DNA from: Lachnospiraceae bacterium UBA3845
Lineage (GTDB): Bacteria; Bacillota; Clostridia; Lachnospirales; Lachnospiraceae
Length of the DNA: 17,621 bases
NCBI GenBank assembly: GCA_002392705.1
Contig: DGHP01000034.1
Coordinates: 1 to 17,621, forward strand
Direction: 5' to 3'
The notes beneath the pieces were generated by a model, which did not search any database, was not told the DNA's origin, and was given only the letters and a program-made list of their open reading frames with translations. Shown piece after piece: positions 7,454 to 14,089 of the stretch. Each line of letters starts with the position of its first letter. The first letter of the stretch is position 1. The translations under genes and the position numbers were made by a program.

Positions 7454-7635
7454 GGAGAGCAGGGAACAGCAGGCAGAAAAGCCATCGGAGACAGAGCCTG
7501 AACAATCGTACAGGGGCATAGAGCAGGGCACAGCGGCAGGAAAGCCATCGGAGACAGACAGTGCCTGAATGACTGTACAGGGGTATAGAACAGGGCACAG
7601 CAGGCAGAAAGGCCGGTGGAGACAGACTGCGCGGG
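7440..7635 (+). repeat. Three degenerate direct repeats of about 66 bp
   Basis: This spacer between the corrinoid adenosyltransferase and pyrophosphatase genes consists largely of three related units. Landmarks recur in order: GCATAGAGC (7440, 7516; GTATAGAAC at 7583), CAGGGCACAGC (two copies, with a diverged first), GCCATCGGAGACAG (7481, 7544; GCCGGTGGAGACAG at 7612) and GTACAGGGG (two copies). Spacings between equivalent landmarks are 63-76 bp. The first unit starts inside the coding sequence: its GCATAGAGC includes the final Gly-Ile-Glu-Arg codons. No promoter or terminator is evident in the spacer. Confidence 0.8.
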
Positions 7636-7696
7636 AAGCGCAGCAGGGCAGACCAGGGGGCTGCCGCAAAAAGAGATGAGGGGAGAGGCGTGCAAT

Positions 7697-9421
7697 ATGG
7701 AAGAGACAACAAACCCGGTATATCAGGAATTAACCAGGCCCGGCCATAAATCCGGGCAGCGGACAGTCTGCATCACGGGACACAAAAATCCGGATACGGA
7801 TTCGATCTGCTCGGCGCTTGCGTATACCTATTTTAAGCAGAAGCTGCAGGGGCCGGACGGACCAAAGAAATATCTTGCCTGCCGGGCGGGAGCTGTATCA
7901 GGGGAAACGCAGTACGTTCTGGACTATTTCCATTTTCAGCAGCCGCTCTACATCGACAATATCGGAACGCGCGTCAAGGATATGGAGATCCATCGCATTC
8001 CGGGGATTAACCGTAAGATTTCCGTGAAAGACGCGTGGAATCTGATGAAGACGCAGAATGTGGTTACGCTGCCGGTGACGGGGAAGAAGGATCTTCTGGA
8101 AGGGGTGATCACGATCAACGATATCGCCAAGTCCTACATGGACGAAAATGACGCCGGTATCGTGGCCGTGGCAAAAACGCCCTACCGGAACATTCTCCAG
8201 ACCCTGGAGGCGGAGATGGTCGTTGGGAATCCGGATACGGATTTTGACAGCGGGAAGGTTGTCATTGCCGCTGCGAACCCGGACGTTATGGAAAATTATA
8301 TCAATGAAGGCGATATGGTTATTCTGGGCAACCGCTATGAATCGCAGCTGATGGCGATCCTGGCGGGCGCAGGATGCATCGTTGTATGCCTGGGTGCCGC
8401 CGTTTCCCGCACGATCCAGCATATGGCCCGGGAGCACGGGACCACGGTGATCGTAAGCCCGCTGGATACCTACACGGTTGCCAGGCTGATCAACCAGGCC
8501 ATGCCGGTCGATTTTTTCATGAAGAGCGACGGTCTCGTAACCTTCCGCATGACGGATTATACGGATCAGATCCGTGAGACCATGTCCAAGAAGCGTTACC
8601 GTGATTTCCCGATCCTGGATAAACACGGCAGCTATATCGGCATGATCTCCCGCCGGAACCTGCTGGGTGTGCGCAAGAGAGAGCTGATTCTGGTGGATCA
8701 CAATGAGGTGTCCCAGGCGGTCGACAATGTGGACAACGCGGAGATCCTTGAGATTATCGACCATCACAGGCTGGGCACCCTGCAGACCATGAATCCGGTA
8801 TATTTCCGCAATCAGCCGGTGGGCTGCACGGCGACGATCATTTACCAGATGTACCATGAGCACGGCATCGAGATTCCCAGGGGGATCGCCGGCCTTCTGT
8901 GCAGCGCGATTCTCTCGGATACCCTGGTCTTCCGTTCGCCGACCTGCACGGCGGTGGACCGGGCGGCGGCCGAGGAGCTTTCACAGATCGCCGGGATTCA
9001 GATCGAGCCTTTCGCAAAAGCGATGTTTGCGGCAGGATCTGATCTGCGGAACAAGACGGATGACGAGATCTTCTATACCGACTTCAAGACCTTTGACACA
9101 GAGGAGATTACGATCGGCATCGGCCAGATCACTTCCATGAGCGGGGAGGAACTTGATGAGATCCGGGCACGCATGAAGCCGTATATTGAGAAAGCCTATG
9201 AAGAGAAGGGGCTGGATCTTGCTTTCTTTATGCTGACCGACATCATCGAGGAGACCACGACCATGCTCTGTTATGGAAAAAAAGCGGAGACGATCGTGGA
9301 GGATGCATTTCACGTGCCGGTTGAGGAGAACGTGGCGGTTGTGAAGGGCGTCGTATCCCGCAAAAAACAGGTTGTTCCCGGAATCATGGCGGCTCTGGCC
9401 AGAGAAGCGGAGGAGACATGA
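7697..9421 (+). CDS. ppaC: Manganese-dependent inorganic pyrophosphatase with CBS and DRTGG domains
   Basis: This is a family II (DHH) pyrophosphatase, 574 residues long, which pulls biosynthetic reactions forward by hydrolysing PPi. The catalytic DHH domain is split by a regulatory insert. It begins GHKNPDTDSICSA (metal ligands H29, D33, D35). The first CBS motif follows at about residues 85-140, with DRTGG-like sequence at about 150-260. A second CBS motif (TDYTDQIRETMSKKRYRDFPILDKHGSYIGMI) comes next, then DHH at 355-357, and the DHHA2 domain ends with the substrate-binding SRKKQ (554-558). CBS domains in this class bind adenine nucleotides, with AMP/ADP inhibiting and ATP or diadenosine polyphosphates activating, so activity should track energy charge. 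ATG 7697 is chosen because GGGGAGAGG lies eight bases upstream. The stop overlaps the next start (ATGA). Confidence 0.95.
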   Translation: MEETTNPVYQELTRPGHKSGQRTVCITGHKNPDTDSICSALAYTYFKQKLQGPDGPKKYLACRAGAVSGETQYVLDYFHFQQPLYIDNIGTRVKDMEIHRIPGINRKISVKDAWNLMKTQNVVTLPVTGKKDLLEGVITINDIAKSYMDENDAGIVAVAKTPYRNILQTLEAEMVVGNPDTDFDSGKVVIAAANPDVMENYINEGDMVILGNRYESQLMAILAGAGCIVVCLGAAVSRTIQHMAREHGTTVIVSPLDTYTVARLINQAMPVDFFMKSDGLVTFRMTDYTDQIRETMSKKRYRDFPILDKHGSYIGMISRRNLLGVRKRELILVDHNEVSQAVDNVDNAEILEIIDHHRLGTLQTMNPVYFRNQPVGCTATIIYQMYHEHGIEIPRGIAGLLCSAILSDTLVFRSPTCTAVDRAAAEELSQIAGIQIEPFAKAMFAAGSDLRNKTDDEIFYTDFKTFDTEEITIGIGQITSMSGEELDEIRARMKPYIEKAYEEKGLDLAFFMLTDIIEETTTMLCYGKKAETIVEDAFHVPVEENVAVVKGVVSRKKQVVPGIMAALAREAEET

Positions 9422-10344
9422 GTGCAGGGAGCGGCAGCAGGAGCGCCCGTACAAAGACGGGAGCCGGCGGAGGACAGGAAGACTATGGCGCAAAGGACGG
9501 TCGGAAGAGCACCAGGCCGAAGGCTGTGAAAGAGGATCAGGGCCGGACCATCGGCCGAAGCTTAAAGAGCGCCAGGCCGACGGCGGTGAAAGAGGATCAG
9601 AGCCGGACACACGGTCTAAGCAGGAAAAACGGTGCAGCGAATCCAGTGAAGGAAGATCCGAATCAGACCGTGAGGTATGTACATAAGAGGGAGAAAACCG
9701 GAGAAGGGCCTGTCTCCGCGGGCCTGCAGCCTGGAAAGAACGCCGGAAGCGATCATAAGAAGGCAGTCTGGAAGGCGGGGAATATGCTTTACCCTCTTCC
9801 TGCCGTCATGGTCAGCTGTGCCAGGCCGGGAGAGCGGCCGGATATTGTCACGGTCGCCTGGGCAGGGACTGTCTGTACGGATCCCGCCATGGTGTCCATT
9901 TCCCTTCGTCCATCCCGCTATTCTTACGGAATCATCGATGAGACAGGGGAATTTGTAATCAATCTGGTGACGGAGGAACTGATCAGGGCCTGTGATTTCT
10001 GCGGAGTGAAATCCGGGAGAGATACGGACAAATTCCTTGAAACGGGGCTGACCGCTCTGCCTGCCGTCAGGCTTTCTTTCGCGCCGCTGATCGCGCAGAG
10101 TCCGGTCAATATTGAGTGCAGGGTTGTGCAGAAGCTTACGCCCGGTTCTCATCATATTTTCCTGGCCCGCGTGGAAGCTGTCGATATCGATGAGGACAGG
10201 CTGGATGAAAATGGTAAATTTGAGCTGAACAAGGCAGGCCTGGCAGCTTACTCGCACGGAGAATATTTTGCGCTCGGCAGGAAGCTGGGAAGCTTCGGAT
10301 TCAGTGTTAAGAAGGGGGCAAAGACAGACCGTGTGTTTGGATGA
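9418..10344 (+). CDS. Flavin reductase family protein with repeat-built N-terminal extension
   Basis: Residues about 117-308 form an FMN-binding split-barrel domain of the flavin reductase family: VWKAGNMLYPLPAVMVSC, then TVAWAGTVCTDPAMVSISLRPSRYSY, FVINLVTEEL, GVKSGRDTDKF and HHIFLARVEAVDID. Such proteins bind FMN and use NAD(P)H to reduce flavin or other acceptors; the physiological acceptor here is unknown. The usual proteins start almost exactly at the VWKPGNMLYP segment, so the first 116 residues are extra. They are basic, predicted disordered, and include three 20-residue repeats of the type RPKAVKEDQGRTIGR. ATG 9418 overlaps the pyrophosphatase stop (ATGA) and has GGAGGAG four bases upstream. 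No other ATG occurs in frame before the domain (Met123 lies inside it), and GTG 9670 is the only alternative, poorly served. The extension is therefore probably translated. Confidence 0.8.
   Translation: MSAGSGSRSARTKTGAGGGQEDYGAKDGRKSTRPKAVKEDQGRTIGRSLKSARPTAVKEDQSRTHGLSRKNGAANPVKEDPNQTVRYVHKREKTGEGPVSAGLQPGKNAGSDHKKAVWKAGNMLYPLPAVMVSCARPGERPDIVTVAWAGTVCTDPAMVSISLRPSRYSYGIIDETGEFVINLVTEELIRACDFCGVKSGRDTDKFLETGLTALPAVRLSFAPLIAQSPVNIECRVVQKLTPGSHHIFLARVEAVDIDEDRLDENGKFELNKAGLAAYSHGEYFALGRKLGSFGFSVKKGAKTDRVFG
9501..9680 (+). repeat. Three tandem 60-bp coding repeats
   Basis: Three units with a period of exactly 60 bp start near 9501, 9561 and 9621. The best conserved blocks are CCAGGCCGA (9512, 9572) and GTGAAAGAGGATCAG (9526, 9586), with GTGAAGGAAGATCCG at 9646. 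They encode the sequence blocks RPKAVKEDQ, RPTAVKEDQ and ANPVKEDPN of the flavin reductase extension. Units one and two are much closer to each other than to unit three. Confidence 0.85.
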
Positions 10345-10403
10345 ACGGCCGAATTGGTGAAGCTGCAGTAATAATCTGAATACTGAGCAGCGTTTTTGTG
10401 GGA

Positions 10404-10460
10404 GATTACCGAAAATCCTGCTGATTTTTCCGGCGGGATTCCGTAATCATCCGGTTTTTC
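10404..10460 (+). terminator. Probable terminator of the ridA-flavin reductase operon
   Basis: GATTAC (10404-10409) pairs with GTAATC (10443-10448). Inside it, ATCCTGC (10414-10420) pairs with GCGGGAT (10433-10439, one G-U), separated by a small asymmetric internal loop. CCGGTTTTTC follows. The T run begins about six bases after the stem, so efficiency is uncertain. It stands between the flavin reductase stop and the murA promoter. Confidence 0.5.
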
Positions 10461-10469
10461 TATTCATCG

Positions 10470-10498
10470 TTTACATTACCGGAAAAAGTGAGTATAAT
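10470..10498 (+). promoter_or_regulatory. murA promoter
   Basis: TTTACA (10470-10475), a 17-bp spacer and a perfect TATAAT (10493-10498) predict a start near 10505. This leaves a leader of about 156 nt before the murA ATG. The leader begins with an imperfect hairpin, GACGGGCA/TGCCGGTC (about 10504-10523, one mismatch), and otherwise shows no riboswitch that I recognise. Confidence 0.85.
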
Positions 10499-10660
10499 AC
10501 AGTCGACGGGCATATCTGCCGGTCTGTTTGCTTACGCCAGTGGGAGCGGCGGAGCAGGCAGTGCAGTACAAGGCTTCAAAACTGATACACGGGGAGTTTT
10601 CCACAGCTGTAAGGGCGGCTGCGGGAAGAATAAATAATTAGTAATCTGTTGAGGTAATGT

Positions 10661-11953
10661 ATGGAACAGTATATCATTAAGGGTGGTTATCCGCTGCATG
10701 GAGAAGTCGAAATCGGCGGTGCGAAGAATGCTGCCCTTGGAATCCTGGCGGCGTCGATCATGACGGACGAGACAGTCCTGATCGAGAATCTGCCGGATGT
10801 CAGAGATATAAATGTCATGCTGGAGGCCATGTCGGAGATCGGCGTCAAAGTAGAGCGTCTTTCCCCGCATATCGTTAAGATCAACGGCTCCGGTATCGGC
10901 GATGTGAGCATTGAGTACGAGTATATCAAAAAGATCCGCGCTTCCTATTATCTGCTCGGGGCACTCCTGGGCAAGTATAAAAAGGCGGAGGTTCCGCTTC
11001 CGGGCGGATGCAATATCGGGAGCCGGCCGATCGACCTGCACCTGAAGGGATTCAAGGCGCTGGGCGCGAAGGTTTCCATCGTGAACGGCAGTATCTGCGC
11101 GGTTGCCCCGCAGCTGCACGGAAGACATATTTTCCTGGATACCGTGTCTGTCGGCGCGACGATCAATATCATGATGGCGGCCTCCATGGCGGAGGGACGC
11201 ACGGTGATTGAAAACTGTGCCAAGGAGCCTCATGTCGTCGATGTAGCCAACTTCCTGAACAGTATGGGCGCCAATATCAAGGGCGCCGGAACGGATATCA
11301 TCCGCATCAACGGCGTGGAGAAGCTTCACGCAACCGAATATTCGATCATTCCGGACCAGATTGAAGCCGGAACCTTCATGTTTGCCGCGGCATGTACCCA
11401 CGGGGATATCGTGGTGAAGAACGTCATTCCCAAGCATCTGGAAGCGACGATCTCCAAACTGCTGGAGATCGGCTGCGAGGTGGAGGAATTTGACACCGCC
11501 GTACGTGTTATCGCTCCGGAACGTCTGAGCGCGGCCAATGTGAAGACCCTGCCTTATCCGGGCTATCCGACGGATATGCAGCCGCAGATCGCGGTTGCCC
11601 TGGCGATGGCGGAAGGAACCAGCATCGTCACGGAGAGCATCTTTGAGAACCGTTTCAAGTACCTGGACGAGCTTGCCCGCATGGGCGCTGTCTCCAAGGT
11701 GGAAGGGAACACGGCCATCATCAGCGGTGTACCCGGGCTGATGGGCGCCCGTGTCAGCGCGCCGGATCTGAGAGCCGGGGCCGCCCTTGTGATCGCGGGA
11801 CTTGCGGCGGAAGGGATCACGACGATCGATGACATCGTCTATATCCAGCGCGGATATGAGAATTTTGAGGGCAAGCTGCAGCAGCTTGGCGCGAAGATCG
11901 AGAAGGTCAGTTCCGACCGTGAAGCCAGGAAGTTCCTGCTGAATGTCGGCTGA
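10661..11953 (+). CDS. murA: UDP-N-acetylglucosamine 1-carboxyvinyltransferase
   Basis: MurA transfers enolpyruvate from phosphoenolpyruvate to UDP-GlcNAc, the first committed cytosolic step of peptidoglycan synthesis and the target of fosfomycin. The 430-residue protein has full family length. GGAKNAAL places Lys22 and Asn23 exactly as in E. coli MurA. The catalytic loop PLPGGCNIGSRPIDLHLKG carries Cys117 (Cys115 in E. coli), so it has the fosfomycin-sensitive Cys rather than Asp. Further signatures are IPDQIEAGTFMFAAA, GYPTDMQPQ, the FENRFKYLDEL segment and the final APDLRAGAALVIAGLAAEG. Gram-positives often have two copies (MurA and MurZ/MurA2); which one this is cannot be told here. It is a single-gene unit with its own promoter and terminator. 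GAGG sits six bases before ATG. Confidence 0.97.
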   Translation: MEQYIIKGGYPLHGEVEIGGAKNAALGILAASIMTDETVLIENLPDVRDINVMLEAMSEIGVKVERLSPHIVKINGSGIGDVSIEYEYIKKIRASYYLLGALLGKYKKAEVPLPGGCNIGSRPIDLHLKGFKALGAKVSIVNGSICAVAPQLHGRHIFLDTVSVGATINIMMAASMAEGRTVIENCAKEPHVVDVANFLNSMGANIKGAGTDIIRINGVEKLHATEYSIIPDQIEAGTFMFAAACTHGDIVVKNVIPKHLEATISKLLEIGCEVEEFDTAVRVIAPERLSAANVKTLPYPGYPTDMQPQIAVALAMAEGTSIVTESIFENRFKYLDELARMGAVSKVEGNTAIISGVPGLMGARVSAPDLRAGAALVIAGLAAEGITTIDDIVYIQRGYENFEGKLQQLGAKIEKVSSDREARKFLLNVG

Positions 11954-12032
11954 GCTTACTGTCCGGAATCTGCAGAAGCGCAGGCGGGAGAGGTCTTCCC
12001 GCTCCTGAGAACAGAATATGATTCAGAGATTC

Positions 12033-12087
12033 AGCAGCTTTCCGTCTGCCGGAGTGTCCGGCGGCCGGAGGGCTGCTTTTTATTTTC
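12033..12087 (+). terminator. murA terminator
   Basis: AGCAGC (12033-12038) pairs with GCTGCT (12072-12077), and G+C-rich inner arms (GCCGG/CCGGC around 12048-12062) extend the stem. TTTTTATTTT follows directly. This is the most convincing intrinsic terminator in the window. Confidence 0.85.
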
Positions 12088-12121
12088 CGAAAGCGCAGGA
12101 AGAAGCATCGAATCAGAACAT

Positions 12122-12290
12122 TTGACAGTGTTTGTATATGGCGCGGGATCTTTTTTTCTGATAAGATATCCCCACTGGTGTGCTGATGGATATCAGTAAG
12201 GTTCAGCTTGTATCAGTGTGCTTTTGCGTACAGCACCGTGTCAGATCCGGAAGGCGGATGCTTTCCAGAAAAATCCGGGGAGTATAGTAT
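12122..12290 (+). promoter_or_regulatory. degV leader with a weak candidate promoter
   Basis: A perfect TTGACA (12122-12127) has no acceptable -10 at normal spacing. A TGATAAGAT extended -10 (12159-12167) lies further downstream without a good -35. Transcription probably starts in this stretch. The remaining leader of about 120 nt holds a small CTGAT/ATCAG stem near 12183-12197 but nothing identifiable as a known regulatory RNA. GGGGAG eight bases before ATG 12291 is the ribosome binding site. Confidence 0.35.
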
Positions 12291-13190
12291 ATGAGTAAGG
12301 TTGCAATTCTGACAGACAGCAACAGCGGAATTACACAGGCAGCAGGAAAGGAACTCGGGATCTCGGTTCTTCCGATGCCGTTTTATATCAATGATGAACT
12401 GTACTATGAGGATATTACTCTCTCACAGGAGCAGTTTTATGAGCATCTGGAAGCGGACGCGGAGATCCATACCTCCATGCCGGTTGTGGGTGACGTTCTG
12501 GACCGCTGGAAGCAGCTGCTGGAAACCCATGACGAGGTGGTTTATATCCCGATGTCCAGCGGCCTGTCCTCTTCCTGCATGACTGCGAAGACGCTGGCCG
12601 AGGATTTTGACGGGCGGGTTCAGGTCGTTGACAACCAGAGGATTTCCGTTACCCAGCGCCAGTCCGCCCTGGACGCACAGGCGCTTGCCGCGCAGGGCTG
12701 GGGAGCCGTAAAGATCAGGGAATACCTGGAAAAAACAAAATTTGAATCCAGCATTTATATCTATGTCCCTTCCCTGAAATATCTGCGGAAGGGCGGCCGC
12801 ATAACCGCCGCCGCCGCTGCCATGGGCACGCTTCTGCGGATCAAGCCGGTTCTGCAGATCCAGGGAGAAAAACTGGACGCCTACGCCAAGTGCCGGACGA
12901 TGAAGATGTCCAAGACAGTGATGCTGAAGGCGATAGAGGATGATATCCGAGACCGTTTCCATCTGGAAAATGACCTGGACAAGGTCTGGATCGCGGGCGC
13001 CTATTCCGGCCTGATGCGCGATGAGGTTACGGAATGGACGGAGGAGATCGCCCAGGTCTACCCGGGGAAAAAGATCGTGATGCAGCCGCTGTCCCTGTCC
13101 ATCTCCTGCCATACCGGTCCGGGATGTCTCGCTGTGACATGCACAAAGAAAATTTCTGAGAATCCCGACGAGAGCGCCTGCCGCTGGTGA
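12291..13190 (+). CDS. DegV family fatty-acid-binding protein
   Basis: DegV/FakB proteins bind one fatty acid in a closed pocket and, with the kinase FakA, present it for phosphorylation and incorporation into phospholipid. The 299-residue protein begins VAILTDSNSGIT and contains IHTSMP (Thr61, Ser62), MSSGLSSS (Ser93), VPSLKYLRKGGRI (the usual L-x-x-L-x-x-G-G-R-I block) and SCHTGPGCLAV (His274). Thr61, Ser93 and this His correspond to the residues that hold the fatty-acid carboxylate in FakB structures. No fakA is nearby, as is common, since genomes usually carry several degV genes and one distant fakA. Fatty-acid preference cannot be read from the sequence. A 7-bp plus 6-bp nested stem lies just after the stop. 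Confidence 0.9.
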   Translation: MSKVAILTDSNSGITQAAGKELGISVLPMPFYINDELYYEDITLSQEQFYEHLEADAEIHTSMPVVGDVLDRWKQLLETHDEVVYIPMSSGLSSSCMTAKTLAEDFDGRVQVVDNQRISVTQRQSALDAQALAAQGWGAVKIREYLEKTKFESSIYIYVPSLKYLRKGGRITAAAAAMGTLLRIKPVLQIQGEKLDAYAKCRTMKMSKTVMLKAIEDDIRDRFHLENDLDKVWIAGAYSGLMRDEVTEWTEEIAQVYPGKKIVMQPLSLSISCHTGPGCLAVTCTKKISENPDESACRW

Positions 13191-13194
13191 GGCC

Positions 13195-13236
13195 GGCAGA
13201 GCAGAAGCCCTGTGAATCAGGGCGGACATCTCTGCC
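13195..13236 (+). terminator. Stem-loop after degV, possible terminator
   Basis: GGCAGAG (13195-13201) pairs with CTCTGCC (13230-13236), and inside it GCCCTG (13207-13212) pairs with CAGGGC (13218-13223) around a TGAAT loop. The structure is strong and begins a few bases after the degV stop. No T run follows, so it may stabilise the 3' end or need Rho rather than act as an intrinsic terminator. Confidence 0.4.
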
Positions 13237-13286
13237 TGCAGTAAGGATCAGGGGAGGCCAGGAAGCGGCGTCCCAGCTGAAAATGT

Positions 13287-13315
13287 TTGACATAGCCGAA
13301 CGGCTATATTATGAT
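13287..13315 (+). promoter_or_regulatory. Promoter of the HTH regulator gene, overlapped by operator 1
   Basis: A perfect TTGACA (13287-13292) and TATGAT (13310-13315) are separated by 17 bp. Fourteen of those spacer bases are the palindrome TAGCCGAACGGCTA (13293-13306). A repressor bound there would directly exclude RNA polymerase. The start is predicted near 13322. Confidence 0.85.
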
Positions 13316-13382
13316 AATTATGTGAAAAGATAGCCGAACGGCTATTTTTTCACATCTGCGTCACAATATAGCCGTTCGGCTT
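13292..13382 (+). promoter_or_regulatory. Three phased palindromic operators
   Basis: Operator 1 (13293-13306) and operator 2 (13331-13344) are both TAGCCGAACGGCTA. Operator 3 (13369-13382) is TAGCCGTTCGGCTT, the same arms with the central AA reversed to TT. Their centres are at 13299.5, 13337.5 and 13375.5, exactly 38 bp apart twice. Small HTH antitoxins of the HipB type repress their own promoters through repeated palindromes, so the protein encoded at 13407 is the expected ligand. Confidence 0.8.
13321..13354 (+). repeat. 34-nt inverted repeat enclosing operator 2
   Basis: TGTGAAAA (13321-13328) pairs with TTTTCACA (13347-13354). Adding G-T and the operator arms ATAGCCG/CGGCTAT gives a stem of about 15 bp around a GAAC loop. 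It begins at the predicted transcription start, so nearly every transcript would carry this hairpin at its 5' end. The internal T run (13345-13350) sits in the stem itself. Confidence 0.8.
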
Positions 13383-13406
13383 TATTATAACGGAAGGAGA
13401 GAAGAG

Positions 13407-13622
13407 ATGAAGATAAACAGCTCGGCTTCATTTGGAAAAGCACTGCAGAAGCGCAGGAAGGAGCTGAAATACACACAGGAGTATGTATCGGAAGTGACGG
13501 GGCTGAGCGCGAGCTTTATTTCCAATCTGGAAAACGGGAAAAAAACCACGGAACTCGAAAAAGCGATCATGCTTGCGAATGTCCTGGGCCTGGATATAGA
13601 TGTCAGCGTACGGGGACAGTGA
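13407..13622 (+). CDS. HipB-like XRE family HTH transcriptional regulator
   Basis: The 71-residue protein is essentially one helix-turn-helix domain: FGKALQKRRKELKYTQEYVSEVTGLSASFISNLENGKK, with T-Q-E-x-V as the first helix of the motif and S-x-S-F-I-S-N-L-E-N-G as recognition helix and following turn. It ends with a short strand (LDIDVSVRGQ) of the kind HipB uses for dimerisation. The downstream DNA encodes a HipA remnant, which makes it the antitoxin/autorepressor of a HipBA-type pair. It probably represses its own promoter through the three palindromes at 13293-13382. The ribosome binding site AAGGAGAG is six bases before ATG 13407. The gene looks intact although its partner does not. A solitary regulator role at other promoters is possible. 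Confidence 0.85.
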   Translation: MKINSSASFGKALQKRRKELKYTQEYVSEVTGLSASFISNLENGKKTTELEKAIMLANVLGLDIDVSVRGQ

Positions 13623-13631
13623 CGGAGAGGA

Positions 13632-14089
13632 ATGATGAGTGATCTGAATGTATCGGTTGAACGCTGCGGGAAGATGCTTCCCGCCGGACAGCTCCTGAAA
13701 TGTGGGAATATCTGGTGTACGATTATATCATCGGAAATTCTGATAACCATATCAAGAATCTGTCGCTGCTCTATTCGGAGGATCTGAAGAAAATCCGGCT
13801 GGCGCCGCTGTATGACGTGATCAGCACGGTCGTCTACGACGGCAGCACACGGGATATGTCCGTTTCGATCGACGGAAAGTATTCCATTGATGAGATTACG
13901 AGGGAGTCCTTCGCCAACCAGGCGGAAAAGGTGCACCTAGGCAAAAGAGCGGCAATGAACCGTTTCGACCGTCTGCAGAACGGCTTCGAGAAGGCCCTGA
14001 ATGAAGCGGCATATGAACTGAAGGAAGAAGGATTCCGGAATGCGGAAATGATCCGCGACGCTGTGCTTGTACATCGGCGGATGAGATAA
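13632..14089 (+). pseudogene. hipA remnant with large internal deletion and frame change
   Basis: Just after the HTH gene, GAGAGG precedes ATG-ATG at 13632/13635. This opens a frame (MSDLNVSVERCGKMLPAGQ) that resembles the start of a HipA N-terminal domain and then reads into nonsense and a stop near 13788. From about 13690 a different frame encodes the end of HipA: MWEYLVYDYIIGNSDNHIKNLSLLY, with the catalytic N-x-D-x-H-x-K-N, then RLAPLYDVIST, with the metal-binding Asp, continuing to a normal end at 14089 (129 residues from ATG 13700). HipA kinases, which phosphorylate aminoacyl-tRNA synthetases such as GltX, have about 300-440 residues. The ATP-binding lobe and most of the N-terminal domain are missing, and ATG 13700 has no ribosome binding site. 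I infer a deletion of roughly 200 or more codons that inactivated the toxin. Confidence 0.75.

Noticed and set aside
7082..7712. Minus-strand Cys/Ser/Leu-rich frames over the adenosyltransferase end and repeat spacer
   Set aside because: Overlapping frames all stay open because of the repeated G+C-rich sequence; none has a family match, a start signal or a sensible composition.
13292..13382. CRISPR-like array from the three TAGCCGAACGGCTA repeats
   Set aside because: The repeats are 14-bp palindromes with 24-bp gaps inside a promoter and leader, one in reversed central orientation, with no cas genes. Operators explain them better.
13360..13388. Second promoter GTCACA-17-TATTAT around operator 3
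   Set aside because: Only four of six bases match at -35, and the start would fall in the ribosome binding site of the HTH gene. It would also make the strong upstream promoter redundant.
13700..14089. Intact short toxin or kinase gene in the 129-residue frame
   Set aside because: It has no ribosome binding site, starts in the middle of the HipA C-terminal lobe and lacks the ATP-binding part. The true hipA start with its ribosome binding site is in another frame at 13632.
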